Assembly: GCA_032622095.1 (NCBI GenBank)
Contig: CP136066.1
Coordinates: forward strand, 205,428,978 to 205,492,977
Length of the DNA: 64,000 nt
Source: Siphonodentalium dalli
Taxonomy: Eukaryota > Mollusca > Scaphopoda > Gadilida > Siphonodentaliidae
Direction of reading: 5' to 3'
Part shown: positions 1-12,300 of the stretch, one piece after another
Position numbering within the stretch: the first letter of the stretch is position 1
Layout of the letters: each line of letters begins with the position of its first letter
Notes under the pieces: model-generated
What the model was told of the DNA's origin: nothing
Database searches by the model: none
What the model saw: only the letters and a program-made list of their open reading frames with translations
Made by a program: the position numbers and the translations under genes

Positions 1-129
1 ATGAATTTGTCATGCCCCATACGGAACTGGGACAACTGGGAATAGAACATGTAGTTGTCAGTTAATTAACTAACACGTATAATAACCAAGTGAGTCACAA
101 TTTGCTATATTTTCGGATAATGCAGAGAA

Positions 130-930
130 TGTTCGGGATATATGTAAAAAATTAGCATTTTACAAATTTGGTTGCCATTTTGGAAGCCATCTTGAGCTTT
201 GAGAAATTTGGTCTATAAACACCTTATTGTGACACATTTAAGATAAACCAAAACAATAAACACCTTTCAATCCAAAGATAGTTATATTTTACCTGAAAAA
301 ATGGTTCAAACCTGAAAACTGAATTTTTGCCCATATTTATGTCAAGTATTTTAGAGAAAAGTCCAATATATTTGACGATGTCAGTGGTGAAAATAGAAAA
401 ATTAACCATGGTGCATCAGACGTGTTAGCATTCAATGTATAGAATGCAGAATGGCCCATTTTATACATCAACACAACTTGTAAGCGATTGCAGGACACGC
501 TGGTGTAATATTTACCATTTTCCATATTTTGTCGGCCATATTGGCAGCCATTTTGAGCCAAAGTAAGAATTTTGGTTCCAGTGATTTGGAATATGCATAG
601 GTAATGATATGCCTCACTCACATTACAAAGTTCTGTTCATTTCTTGTTGAAATATGACTAGAATCCCAATTGTGATTTTTTTTGGTGAAATTTTATACCG
701 CATTCTGTACAATCAAATTTTTGAGGGATCGGAAGGGGTTAAGACCCCAATAATTGCATATTTAATTGCTCCAATGATCAGTTAATATAAAAAACACAAA
801 ATAAAGTTGCATTACTCAACCAGTTCCAAACAGCATGAATTGATCTAGAAGATATTTGTGAAAAAATGTCATATTTTCAACTTCCGGCAGCCATTTTGGC
901 GGCCATCTTGGATGGTGAGTTTCAATTTTG
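130..930. repeat. Degenerate repeat, about 350-bp spacing
   Basis: Three blocks centred near 175, 540 and 890 share a GCCATTTTGG-type motif followed by related AT-rich sequence, spaced about 350 bp apart. It looks like an old tandem duplication. No coding frame with recognisable content is seen in the first kilobase. Confidence 0.35.
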
Positions 931-992
931 GCCCAAAAAAGTGTCATTATGTCTTAGCTTCACGAAAATATATACATTTGTGTACATTTTAC

Positions 993-1605
993 TAGGGGGG
1001 GGGGGTTAACAAGTCTCGTTCTTATCAGAAAACGACATGAATATATATTTCTTAAGTTGATCGTATCGATTTAGGGATGTATTTGTTGTAATAGTGCAAC
1101 GTACAAGGGATGTACGCACATACACACACGTTGGACAAATGCAATCATGTAATTAAAAGTGATTTTTTTTACGTTTTGAGGGGTGACCCGATGACCCCCC
1201 TTCTTATCTTAAAACCCCAGGAAAAGTTGCTTCTTAAGTTGTGTTTTTATAATTAGTATATATCAAAGTACTTTGAGACCAAAAATTATGGATGTACGCG
1301 AAAGTGTAAAAAAAAGTGAAAAATCACGTTTTGGGGTTCAGCATGGGACCCCCTTTCTTATCTGAAAACCCCAGGAAAATCCCTTTCTTAAGTTGTGTTT
1401 TCTTAATGAGTACACTTAGGAGTATCATCAAACCAAAATTCATCGATGTACGCGGAAGTGTAAATAGAAGTGATTTTTGGCACTTTTTGGGGTTCAGCAG
1501 CCCCTAAACCCCAGGAATGCGCAACTTAAGAAATCGGTTTTTCAGAATGTTCCATTATTGGTACCAACTTTAGGGGGTCAAACCTTTTGTACGCAAAAGT
1601 GTAAA
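993..1605. repeat. Tandem repeat, about 155-bp unit, roughly four copies
   Basis: Successive blocks share the order CTTATC-tGAAAACCCCAGG, a CTTAAGTTG motif, then GATGTACGCG and AGTGTAAATAGAAGTG. The first unit is the most diverged and starts with an 11-bp G run (995-1005). The short open frame across it is repeat-derived. Confidence 0.55.
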
Positions 1606-1796
1606 TAGAACATATGCGGGCTCCCTAACTAAAAGCTGGCTCGAAACCCGATGCATGCATATTTGTGATCTACACAAAGGGGAAATTGCCTAATTTATAT
1701 ATCTGGGCAAGTTTTTCATTTGCTTTCTTGGGATCGTGGCACTCGTGGGCTCTATGTGCCATGGAGCCTTTTCTCAATCCATAAAAGTGATATAGC

Positions 1797-2644
1797 TTAA
1801 CCCTTTCTATACTAAATCATCAGTGATTAGTAGGTATCCCATAGGAAGTGTTCAGTTAGTAAGTTTAAACCTTTCTGTCCTAAAGCATCTTTGATGAGTA
1901 GTTATCTCATAGGAAGTGTTCTGATAATAAGTTTAAACCTTTCTGTGTTAAAGCATCATTGATGAGTAGTTATCTATTTAAACCTTTCTGTGCTAAAGCA
2001 TCATTGATGAGTAGTTATCTCATAGGAAGTGTTCAGATGATAAGTTTAAACCTTTCTGTGCTAAAGCATCATTGATGAGTAGTTATCTCATAGGAAGTGT
2101 TCCGATAATAAGTTTAAACCTTTCTGTGCTAAAGCATCATTGATGAGTAGTTATCCCATAGGAAGTGTTCCGATAATAAGTTTAAACCTTTCTGTGCTAA
2201 AGCATCATTGATGAGTACAGTAATGCTCTAATTAATCGACTCCTTAACCACAGCAGAATTATGGGTAACTTTTCAGGATTTAGTCGGAAATATGGCTTGT
2301 TGCCATTCATCGGAAAGCTCTCGCCAAGAGATTTCCGATGAATGGCAACAAGCCATATTTCCGACTAAATCCTGAAAAGTTACCCATAATTCTGCTGTGG
2401 TTAAGGAGTCGATTAATTAGAGCATTACTGTAGTTATCCCATAGGAAGTGTTCAGAGAGTAGTTCAACAAACGACCATAACTTAATTATTATCTGAACAT
2501 TTCCCTCAATAAATAGGACTCTTTCTGCACTTTTATTTTTCTGTCGTCTACTTTTATCACCTTAACATCCCTCCAAATGAACAATAGATCATTCCAATGT
2601 TGACTTTTTAACTGACTGGGAGAATCCATTTAGTAATGAAAGGC
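1797..2644. repeat. 68-bp tandem array inside a TTAA/CCCTTTCT element (F1)
   Basis: TTAA at 1797-1800 is followed by CCCTTTCTATACTAAAT, then about six copies of a 68-bp unit (TTTAAACCTTTCTG, AAAGCATCATTGATGAG, CATAGGAAGTGTTC). One copy is truncated near 1974. A foldback element at 2218-2430 interrupts the array, which resumes at 2433. The tail (2458-2644) matches the dispersed F family seen at 3248, 27124, 29995, 60790 and 63403, with TATCTGAACATTTCCC and GGGAGAATCCATTTAGTA. TTAA flanks and CCC ends suggest a piggyBac-like non-autonomous element that expanded internally. Confidence 0.6.
2218..2430. mobile_element. Tc1/mariner-like foldback MITE, R1 copy 1
   Basis: A 213-bp near-perfect palindrome with ends CAGTAATGCTCTAATTAA and its complement, flanked by TA at 2216-2217 and 2431-2432. 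It sits inside one 68-bp repeat unit, so the unit reads straight through when the element and one TA are removed. This fixes the boundaries and the TA target duplication. It has no coding capacity. TA duplication and CAGT ends are typical of Tc1/mariner; that assignment is inference. Confidence 0.85.
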
Positions 2645-2676
2645 GATAAACTACAATAAACCAAACCAAGCTAGTC

Positions 2677-2677
<1 letters not shown>

Positions 2678-2709
<32 letters not shown>
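2678..2709. repeat. (TA)n microsatellite
   Basis: Sixteen uninterrupted TA dinucleotides. Confidence 0.9.
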
Positions 2710-2714
<5 letters not shown>

Positions 2715-2784
2715 CCTTCATTTTTAAAAAAGGTAGTACCATGCAGGTCTCAATCAATGTTGGAAAAATGTGGATATATTAGCA

Positions 2785-2908
2785 CAGGGGCTTGAAACTC
2801 GCTCCCTTTTGCAGTGCCCCTATGCCCCGTTCCGATATGCGCGTCTGCTTTAATGGTATTATATATCGGCAGTGTAAAAGGGGCAGCGGAGTGCATTGCA
2901 GGCCCCTG
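2785..2908. mobile_element. Small element with CAGGGGC ends
   Basis: CAGGGGCTTG at the left and CAGGCCCCTG at the right form short inverted ends of a 124-bp GC-richer block. This resembles hAT ends, but no exact 8-bp target duplication is visible, so the call is weak. Confidence 0.3.
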
Positions 2909-3247
2909 TGATATTAGGCATTTTTAACTGCAGTGAACTTTATTCCACATGGATTGGCAATTTGCATATGGCCAATCACCAGGGTTAGCAAGGTATGCCC
3001 GAGAAAACAAAAAATTATCTTGATTTATATTTTAATTAACATTTATCGCTAATTGGGTCCAAGTTAGAGCTTCTGACTTACAATATATACAGAGTTGGTG
3101 ACAATTTAATCCTATATCTGGAAATATAGGAGATAATTTCTCTATTATTTATAGAATCACCAGTGAAACCCAAAATATTAAGAGTTGATTTAAATTTTTC
3201 ACAAAATCAATTATATGTAGTTGTATATTCAAGATATAGATAGAAAA

Positions 3248-3502
3248 TTAACTCTTTCTTTACTATAAATACTTCGGAAATGTTCAGATATAAAGTTTAA
3301 TAGATATTATCTGAATATTTTCCAGAAATTAATAAAAATCCTTCTGCATTTGTATTAGAATTTTGCCTACCTGTCTGCTCATATATATCCTGAACTGCCC
3401 TCCAGGTTGATGCCCCTACAGATGAATAATAGACTATTCCAATGCATACTTTAATCATAATGTAATTGAATGGGAGAATCCATTTAGTAAAGAAATGGTT
3501 AA
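3248..3502. mobile_element. F-family TTAA element, copy 2
   Basis: TTAA at both ends. The left end reads CTCTTTCTTTACTA and the right end TTTAGTAAAGAAATGG. The interior shares the TCAGATA...TATCTGAATATTT hairpin and the GAATGGGAGAATCCA block with the other F copies. Probably piggyBac-like and non-autonomous. Confidence 0.55.
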
Positions 3503-3598
3503 AATAATCTTTTGGGCATGCAGATCATCTACAATTACCCGGAAAGCAATTGATCATGGAATTTACATTGATCAAGTGTTCCAATATGTGTAATTCTA

Positions 3599-3816
3599 CA
3601 GTAATGCTCTAATTAATCGACTTCTTAACCACAGCAGAATTATGGGTAACTTTTCAGGATTTAGTCGGAAATATGGCTTGTTGCCATTCATTGGAAAGCT
3701 CTCGCCGAGAGATTTCCGATGAATGGCAACAAGCCATATTTCCGACTAAATCCTGAAAAGTTACCCATAATTCTGCTGTGGTTAAGAAATCGATTAATTA
3801 GAGCATATAATTACTG
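3599..3816. mobile_element. Tc1/mariner-like foldback MITE, R1 copy 2
   Basis: Same palindrome family as 2218-2430, flanked by TA. Both arms are complete. A few extra bases (ATATAA) lie near the right tip. Confidence 0.85.
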
Positions 3817-6800
3817 TACTGTACTTCAGGAATTTTCACCACTTCAACAGGAAGAAGAAGTCCCATCTCAAAGACTCAAACTGGACTTGCCATTTTAACT
3901 AATATATATAAACTTTACTTTTAATTAATGTTCTTCAATTCTTAGATGGCAAATACCTCTCTCCTTAAACGGATATGTCTCATTCGAGCTTCCCAAATTT
4001 GTCTACGTAATTTGGAAGGAGGTATAAGATAGGTTGAAAAATGCATAAAATTTGATATACCGGCTTCATATGCTCTGATAAATAGTTGTCATTGTCATTT
4101 GAAGCCATTTTCCATCTGTTTTCATATTTTGCTCATAAGTGAAAGAGACTCTCTTTATTTCTACCATATCGGGAACAGACTAACACGGAACACTCATTCC
4201 TATTCCATGCCATGCTGTGTATTTTTATTGCTTGGGACCCAAACATCCTGTTGAAGGTTATATTTTGCATTACTTCAATGTGCCTCTCTGGGACATATAA
4301 TGTTCGTAGAAAGGTAGTTTAAGTATTTATCGACCTTTTTCGATACCGGAAAAAAATCAAAAGGGAAATATTATTAGGTGAATTCTGGAGCACAAACCAC
4401 CATGTGGCTTTAGTCCTTGTTTCAATACTATTATTTGCTTATGAACTACATTCACATCACTTCTAGCTTTTCTCTGAAAAAAATGCCACTACATGAACAT
4501 GACATAATAATTCAGCATATCAGGGATGGGTCAATTATCAGAATTAAATACATTTTCTTTCGAAACTCTCAATTACCAAATACAATTATACATAATTAAT
4601 TAAAAACATGAATAATATATGTCGATGGTCCACCTCTTGTAAATATATATCATTCGAAAATTAAGTGGGCCTTTAATTAAAACACCTTAAATTCATGTTT
4701 TATTATAATAATTAAATAATATTCAACAGAAGAATATATATATAAACATAAAATATTAAGCTTAATTCTACTGATAAAAACATTAGGTGAGAAGATTCAT
4801 CCAAACCATGGGCCGAATTTGCCTTGGGCCGAATCTTCCCCTTTCGTTCCGTTCCACTTTACTAAGATTATCCCAATCCACATCCGTTCAGCTGTTGTCC
4901 CCATACGATTTGTTGCCTATTGTCGAGGTATGTTAGAAACGCTCTTGACACTGTCAAACAAACACTATCACTAGCATCAGCCGAATGTCTAGTGTTGATA
5001 CGAAATACAGCTTGAAATGTAAAGAGATTATAGGCCAAAACAGCGATATATGATTCCTTCTGAGTCTATTCATTATCACGCAAATGAAATGGATGCAACT
5101 TGCAAAATGAAATTGGAAATTATTGAAGTATTTGTGTATGTTCGGCGTAGAACTTCAACAGTTCAAGAAGCATTCTGTTTGTCTGTAGCCTACTGGTAGG
5201 CTTGTGTACTGCAGGTTGTATTTGATTTTGAATCTCCATTCACGATTAGCCGCGTTCACCGCAAGGTGGTATTTCTTCCCTGGTGAAGCCCCCCCCCGAA
5301 TATTCCCGAGGCGAATCGGGATACATCGGCACGTAAAAACACAACAACAGAGTGCTTGTGGAAATGGGTTGTTCGCGGAATAACTGCCACAACATATTGA
5401 TCAATGAAATAAATGTTTTTGCAGCATTTATATGATATTTATAATTATATCAATACTAGAATAAGAAAACGATACTTCTGGTTTCTGCATTGATATCGTC
5501 GTGCAGGCTAAAATAAATCAATGTTCGATATTGTTATAACTTTGCCTATGACTCAGTATGAGTTCTGCGATGTGACAAAGTATAACTACTGATAATATTG
5601 CATTTACAACCAAACATGAAACACAAACGGGGCGGAAAAGGGGTCAAGAAAGGATGTCTCACCTAATCTCCTCGTCTGTATTCCTTGTAGTCTGTTTAGA
5701 GTTGTCGTGAATCTGGGGGCGAGTCCGTGTCATTTTCCTTGATGGCGTAATGAAATGAAGTGTATATATGAAGTGTTGGATATAGGCCAACGTCCTAAAA
5801 CTGCTTGAAGTCCGAAGAACTTAGAACAAACATGCGACTGTCCTTGTCACCACAAGAGATCGATAGAGAGATGTATTCTTCCGCGCCACGGAAGCCTTCT
5901 TTCGCTCAGTCCATGCTCCACTTAAGAGTCTTGGATTCTGTCACCTGATGCTGTGACCTTTCACGTGATCATTCATAACAATAATAGTCAACAAAACACA
6001 TGTGCACATGCAGTCCATGTGTACCTCAACATTCACCACAATATTAAATAAAATAAATAAAGGAAATAAAGGAAATTGAACTGGTCAGCTTATCTACTCT
6101 AGGTCTAGTCTAAGCTGCAGTATTTGATTTTGTGTTTCAAATTCAAATGTTTATAAAATAATTGAAAGATATTAATTAAAGTCCACGAAAATAACAACTC
6201 AGAAATATTGACTCTTATAAAGCTCAGACATAACATCATCAAGTATATAAACCGTACACAGTTGAAATGAACCCTACTCTAAAATAGTTTTGGTATACCA
6301 TGGTGTACGTCAGTAATTCTGACTGATTTTCCAATGACTAGCGCAACGTTATTCTAACGTTGTGTTCTTTCTGTTCTGTTCAGCATATCCCTCCTCTTTT
6401 TAAAGAGGAACACCCCACATTTTTGGTTTAAACAAATATTTAAAACCTAGTTTTTATTGGTAAGATAATCATATATTACGGTTGAAATATGTAGATAAAA
6501 GTTGTGTTGCTTCATATGTGCGTTGTAAATTTAGAGTTATTCCTCCTGTATCTGGGATCTTCTCAAGTGTTATAATTTGCCGAGTACTGTTCGACTGTTT
6601 CCGGGTGATCTTCGCCAGGGAATCTTCAGGGGATCTTCGCACCGAGTGATGATCGGGAATCTTCGGGGGATCTTCACCAGGGAAGAAAGACTAAATTGCG
6701 CGTTCACCATTTATACAAATAGTGGCAAGACTCAAGTCAAGAATGAAGACCAACACTGAAAACAGGTTCTGGAAGATTTGAATGGGTCCGAAAACTGATG

Positions 6801-7061
6801 CGAAAACATGGTCACGTCACTGAAGCGCAAATTCCCAAGACCTATGGCTCCCAATGCGAGGCTTTTTTCACATTTGTTCCTTCAGTGTTGGTCACTTCCA
6901 TCGCACATTCCGGTCATCCTGCATGTTGTGCTGGCAATTTTATGATTATCTGGCCATTTATACAACAAATATATAGATTAACAATTCAAATCATTTGCTT
7001 TGATGGGAGTAAAGCGCAAATCCCTATACGAACAGTATAGCTGATGGTGTTAATTATCTTC
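3817..7061. other. No gene recognised
   Basis: Mostly AT-rich sequence with only short, unrecognisable frames. A solo end of the AGGCCCA family lies near 4662-4677 (AATTAAGTGGGCCTTTAA). 4800-5950 is richer in CpG than its surroundings but shows no convincing exon. Near 6550-6690 a short GGGAATCTTCGGGG/GGATCTTC motif is repeated several times. Confidence 0.4.
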
Positions 7062-7310
7062 GTAGATTTTTCAAGAGTTATCTCCTGGAAACACGCTAAC
7101 CTACGAGATAACCATCTGCACCTTTCTGCGCGGATTTTGTTTAAGCTTGCAGTCCTATCTCATCGTTGGTATCTGTATTGTTAAGTATGAAAAAATAATG
7201 GGAACTATTAAATAAAATGCTTGCGGATAGGCGCATGATGGATATCACATAGGTTAGCGCATTTCCAGGATATATAACTCTTGAAAAACGTACGAAGACA
7301 ACACTTTTCG
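7062..7310. repeat. Foldback element with about 55-bp arms
   Basis: The left arm (CGTAGATTTTTCAAGAG, then CTGGAAACACGCTAACC) is matched in inverse at 7240-7310 (GGTTAGCGCATTTCCAG, CTCTTGAAAAACGTACG). The interior is not palindromic. Superfamily not recognised. Confidence 0.55.
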
Positions 7311-7659
7311 CAACAGTATAGTCAATGTTTGAGTCTGCCAGAGGAAAATTATGAGGCTGTATTGGGGATTGAAACACATAATAGTTTTTAAAACAACGAG
7401 GCGACCATGCCAGGTTTGCCCCGTAAGGAGAAAATTCAGATTTTTGTCACTGCAAAGAGAAAAGTAGCCATTTCCTTGCACCTGAGATAATCGCAAAGCA
7501 ATTCAAAGATATGTATATAACGCAAGTTTATCCTGGACGTACTAGTATACCCTTTCATAATTTCTGGGAATGCATTATTTTTTGGTCTCCCGAAAATAGC
7601 TCTGTCCATCCGATTATCTGATTGTGTATTCATCACACATATAATATGGGTATACATTC

Positions 7660-7975
7660 ATTGTGTAATCAACAGCTACCACAGTTTCGAATGTAGAGAA
7701 TTGAAACTTTAGGATATTGCTATACCAATATAAATATTGCTGTTGTACAACTTATATATGGATGATGGAAAATATAGTTTTTCACTGAGTTACATACCGT
7801 ACATGTATTCTCAATTTTTGGCCCCCTTCTGATTTTGGGTACCTGCGTTGTGTAATCAACTCCTCCCACAATTTCAAATGTAGAAAATTGAAAGTTTAGG
7901 ATATTATTACCCATATATTGTTAATGAGCAACGTGTATATGGATGATGGAAATTTAGTTTTCATTGAGGTATTCC
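7660..7975. repeat. Tandem pair, about 183-bp unit
   Basis: Two copies share GTGTAATCAACxxCTaCCACA, GAATGTAGAxAATTGAAA, TTTAGGATATT and ATATGGATGATGGAAA in the same order. Confidence 0.5.
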
Positions 7976-8054
7976 CCTTTCTTGACTCGAAAAACATTTT
8001 ACAATTGTAATTTTCATTTTTAGCTCAACTTGACGAAGTCAATCTTGTGCTATT

Positions 8055-8930
8055 GCCATGGCCGTCTATGCATCCTTCAACAATTTCATTTGGCTCAGCC
8101 TACAGGCCTCATCCGATCATCACCAAACTTCATATGGATCTTTGGGGTGACCTCTAGATGGGAGCCATCTATTTTTTCTGAATTTCGTTAATAATCATGG
8201 CTGCCAGCAGCCTACTTGGATTTTACTCTCTGCATGACTAAATCCTTCGGCACACTCTGCAGGCCTCATCCCTCATCGGAAGAATCCATCAGCACACCCT
8301 GCAGCCCGCATACAGTAATGCCCTAATTAATCAACTTCTTAACCACAGCAGAATTATGGGTAACTTTTCAGGATTTAGTCGGAAATATGGCTTGTTGCCA
8401 TTCATCGGAAAGCTCTCCCCGAGAGCTTTCCGATGAATGGCAGCAAGCCATATTTCCGACTAAATCCTGAAAAGTTACCCATAATTCTGCTGTGGTTAAG
8501 AAGTTGATTACTTAGAGCATTACTGTAGATCAATGAAATGTTTTGTAAATTTACAGGCATGATTAGGATCACCTCTAGATGAGAGCTATCGAATTAAACA
8601 ATTTTAACTCATTTTCGTTGAAAAACATGGCTGCCATCAGCCATCATGGATTTTACTCTTTGCATGACTAAATCCTTTGGCACAACCTACAGGCCACATC
8701 ACTCATCCAATGTCACCAAACTTCATAAGGATCTTCAGGGTGACCTCTAGATAGGAGCCAACAATATTTTCTTATCCCTCATCTTAAGTTCATATGGTTC
8801 TTTGGGGTTACCTCTAGATTGAAGTTGTCCCATTTTTCCAAAATAAAAAAAAAAAATATGGCCGCATGCAGCCATCTTGGATTTCACATTTGAATCCATC
8901 GGCACACCCTGCAGCCCACATTTATTGGAC
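8055..8930. repeat. Diverged tandem repeat with GGTGACCTCTAGATG motif
   Basis: Blocks near 8130, 8560, 8720 and 8785 repeat CCAAACTTCATATGGATCTT, GGTGACCTCTAGAT and CATGGCTGCCA. A further isolated copy lies at 12330-12440. An R1 element (8313-8525) is inserted in the array. Confidence 0.5.
8313..8525. mobile_element. Tc1/mariner-like foldback MITE, R1 copy 3
   Basis: Complete 213-bp palindrome flanked by TA, inserted in the surrounding diverged repeat. Confidence 0.85.
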
Positions 8931-9169
8931 AAATTAAAATAATTTCATTTATACAATACAATTCATTCACTGAAACTTTTTAACATTCCTTCTTCTTTAT
9001 CATTCTATTGACTGTTCAGCATAAAATTATTAAACGCCTCCCCAAGTTGAGCTACAGTGTCATTGACACTTCCATTTGAATGATTTTGACCTCTTTTTTT
9101 CAGGGGAGGAGTGGTTTATTTTCATGGTACCCAGAGCATAAATCATTAAATTACACATGTGAAACCAAA

Positions 9170-9600
9170 GTTATTGGACATTACAGCAGAAATAGCAATT
9201 GAGACACCAATGTAGTCTTCTGCAATTATATCAAATATTATACATTTATTGCATTGTTTCGAGGTTGACATGAGGATTTATCAACCCAAGGAAGTTAATA
9301 TTCACCGAAGCCGCAGTGATCTACCAATGTTACCAAGTCACATTAGGCCTGAAACACATCACCCCGTGTATATATGTGCATGGATCTATCAAACTCAAAA
9401 CAATGTAGAAACTGTATCATTGAAAAAACCCAGGGATTTACAATCCATATTAATAACTCATGATGTAGTGTGACTTGTTATTAACCCATCTTGCCTATTT
9501 ATAGCACAATCCAGTAGATATCATGATTTATCAACTTCTTTTCCGTTTGAATTAGTATGGGACTTTTAGAAGAAAGTTTATGATCATATAATATTATATT
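9170..9600. repeat. Dispersed repeat X, uninterrupted copy
   Basis: Matches 19195-19352 plus 19751-19935 in order: CCCAATGTTATCAAG-like, GTGTATATATGTG, CATGGATC, AATAACTCATGA, GTTATTAACCCAT, TTAGTATGGGACTTT. The second copy is interrupted by a 394-bp TTAA element, so this copy gives the empty site. Confidence 0.5.
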
Positions 9601-9681
9601 TACGTGCGCTCACGCAACAGTATGGCGATCAGTCAGATTCGTAGGTACGTACGTTGGTGTCACCCTACCGATTTCACTCCA

Positions 9682-9784
9682 TGACGTCACCCTTACGCAG
9701 TACATGCCGGCGACGTTACAGAGTAGATTATAGAGTTGACACCCTTGGCACTGACATCCGTTACTAGCTCGTTGCTATATAAAC
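9682..9784 (+). promoter_or_regulatory. Candidate core promoter: CRE palindrome plus TATA-like box
   Basis: TGACGTCA at 9682-9689 and TATATAAA at 9777-9784, inside a CpG-rich patch (about 9600-9720) that stands out from AT-rich surroundings. A good splice-donor sequence GTAAGT follows at 10031-10036. It could be the promoter and non-coding first exon of the zinc-finger gene whose next exon begins at 13194. This is speculative; only the motifs are seen. Confidence 0.25.
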
Positions 9785-9821
9785 AAACCAGCGATGTGGC
9801 TTTTGTCGAAAATTGACAGTC

Positions 9822-9885
9822 AGTACACTCGCCCTCTATACATGTACTTTCAGAAAATACAAAACACCACAACGTTATACCCCAC
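9822..9885. repeat. Diverged half-arm of the 10292-10459 foldback
   Basis: The order CTCGCC, CATGTAC, TTTC.GAAA, ACAAAACACCACA and GTTxTxCCCC matches the right arm of the palindrome at 10292-10459. Confidence 0.35.
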
Positions 9886-10291
9886 CAATGTCAGTGTCTC
9901 GATATCATTTGACCAAATTTCTTGACATGAAACCGCGACAGACACGGCGTGAAATACATTGCATTGAGTAAACAATTTCCCATTGTTTCAATTCAACTTC
10001 AAGATCGCGGTAAAATCAAAACCGCAATTTGTAAGTGGTAAACATGTGAAAAAGACATCAGGTACATGCAGAAACTAATTGTTGTGCATATTTATTTCTA
10101 TTTGAGGTGGCAATTTTTCATGTTTATCAGTATTTTTAACGATAAGAGCGATGGTAATTGGGGGACTATATTTTATCTAGCGCATTAAATTTAAAATAAA
10201 AAGAGTGTTTTCTATGGCCGCACATTTCGTTGATAATTACGAGCCATTTGTTTGTCTAAATAACATTTTTAAGTTCGAAGAGCATTAGAAT

Positions 10292-10459
10292 GGGGATAAC
10301 AGTGTGGTGTTTTGTGATTTCGGAAAGGTACATGGCGAATATACTGTGACAAATACCCGTTAATGGGCTCCGGCTCCGCCGTCGCCCATTAACTAAATTT
10401 GCCACAGTATATTCGCCATGTACCTTTCCGAAATCACAAAACACCACACTGTTGTCCCC
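10292..10459. mobile_element. Foldback element with about 70-bp arms
   Basis: GGGGATAACAGTGTGGTG at the left is matched in inverse by the right end. The arms include TTTCGGAAAGGTACATGGCG and its complement. The GC-rich loop contains GGCTCCGGCTCCGCC. No coding frame. Superfamily not assigned. Confidence 0.75.
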
Positions 10460-11579
10460 TAAATAAAATTATTGAAGATTGTAATTGTCTTTTTTAGCTA
10501 ACATTAAATTTAATTAAATTAAATAAATTAAGTAAAATACAGTGAAATTATTTTTTTAATTATTTTTTATTACATTTTTGCGCACGTTGGCATCTCTCTG
10601 AGTGCATTCTAGTTTATATTGCAGAAAGTTTTTCTCAATCGTTTTTTGACACAATGTCCAGTATCATTGGTGATACGTTGCAATGAAATACTTTTGCATG
10701 AAAGTGAGTCAACCGGCGGATCATCCAAAGCAAAGCCGTCCGAAAAGAAGTTGTGACAACTTGCTAACTGCAAAAGATGTTGTTATAAAGTTAAATGATA
10801 ATATCGAGGACCGCTGAATTTAATGGCACATAGTGTTGGAGGATACATCAGTTTTGTTTGGAAAATGTGAACACATGTGTTGTTTGTGCTGGAGGCCCCA
10901 GGTGGGATAAAAAAAAACTGTTATTGACTCTATATTCACTTTATCTCCATATTTGGTGATATATTTTGTGTTCATCCTCGATGGCAGTTATGGCTGAAAT
11001 TACTGGTGTCAATATCACTATGAGTACAGACTTATTGTGGACCTGTTCCATATTATTGCAAAATAAATTACTCATTCCTCATTCAAGTTTTCTGGCTCCA
11101 ATCCATGTTGAAAGAACCTGCTTAATTTGTGTGATCCACAGGCATCTTGAGGGTTTCAATGAATTTCCTTTTCTAATTACCCTCCTTCTTACTCATCTTG
11201 TACTTGACAGTTATCAAAACGAATTACAGAATATGAATTCAGCAGAGAGATGCATTAATTATGTAATATTTGGTAGCACTGGATCTTCGAGTATAAGTAG
11301 TTTCATACATGGAAATCCTGTGCACAAAAATCTCCCTGCTCAGCCATCTGGCATACTTCGATGTTACAGCGACACTTTCAGTACTAGTAGTTGTATTTAC
11401 GCTGTAATATGTTTCGCTTTGACAGCACACCATTTACATTACGTTGTAGTTTTGGTACATTTATTTCAAAGGGTTATTGTGCTCAGTTGACACTTTTTTC
11501 ACCAGCATTCTGTTCAACTACTGTTACAGTGGGAGTTTTAGGATAGACTGCGAATCACTTTATGAAGTTTATGTACATA
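10460..11579. other. No gene recognised
   Basis: AT-rich upstream sequence. A 170-codon open frame from the ATG at 10981 to 11490 is present but has no recognisable domain or homology by eye. Confidence 0.35.
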
Positions 11580-11722
11580 CAGTAATGCCCTAAATAATCG
11601 ACTCCTTAACCACAGCAGAATTATGGGTAATTTTTCAGGATTTAGTCGGAAATATGGCTTGTTGCCCTTCATCGGAAAGCCCTCACTGAGATTATTTAGG
11701 TAAATTATTTAGGTCATTACTG
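11580..11722. mobile_element. R1 foldback MITE copy 4, right arm collapsed
   Basis: The left arm is complete (CAGTAATGCCCTAAATAA through the GGCTTGTTGCC region), but the right arm has been lost except for its terminal 20 bp or so (TATTTAGGTCATTACTG). TA is kept on both sides. Confidence 0.8.
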
Positions 11723-11816
11723 TACATGTCTCAAACAGATCATATCAGTAAGGGGATTGAGGCCACTCTATGACGCTGAGCCTGCATGTACTAGTTGAAA
11801 CCTTGCAGTAGCAACA

Positions 11817-12300
11817 CCAACTGACCTCCCTCAGAGTCTGAATAAGTGAGACCATCTCATAGTATGGGTGGAGTCTCTGATTCTAACAATCCATGCTTGA
11901 CACCAACATCAGTAGGCCTATATTTGAGTGATGTCCACATGGCCTGAGTCAATTTGATTTTAGGGTGAATTGCCACATTCATTTCTATTTGCGCTTCAGT
12001 GCAAATTAATTATGTTTTAGCGTAAATATGATATATTTGCGCTGAAGCATATTAGTAAATGATTTGTTCTGTAGCTTAAATTATTTAATTGCGCTTCAGT
12101 TCAAGTAAGGAATAAATGTGAAAAAGGCCAACCATAAAGACCAACTGACTTACTTCAGACTCCGAACAAATACTATATGTAGTAAGTTCATCTCATATTA
12201 TGGGTGGAGTCTCTGCTTCTAATAAGTCATGCTTCATACTTCAGTAGGCCTATGTTTGAGTGATGGCTTCATGGCCTGAGTCGATTTGGGTTTAGGAGTT
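11817..12300. repeat. Pair of about 150-bp direct repeats
   Basis: Two blocks (about 11817-11965 and 12139-12293) share GACCAACTGAC-like starts, ATGGGTGGAGTCTCTG, CAGTAGGCCTAT, TTTGAGTGATG and ATGGCCTGAGTC. Between them GCGCTTCAGT motifs occur in both orientations. Confidence 0.4.

Noticed and set aside
10966..11490. 174-codon open frame on the plus strand (ATG at 10981)
   Set aside because: No recognisable domain, irregular composition, no clear splice or promoter context, and frames of this size occur by chance. An RNA read across it would change this.
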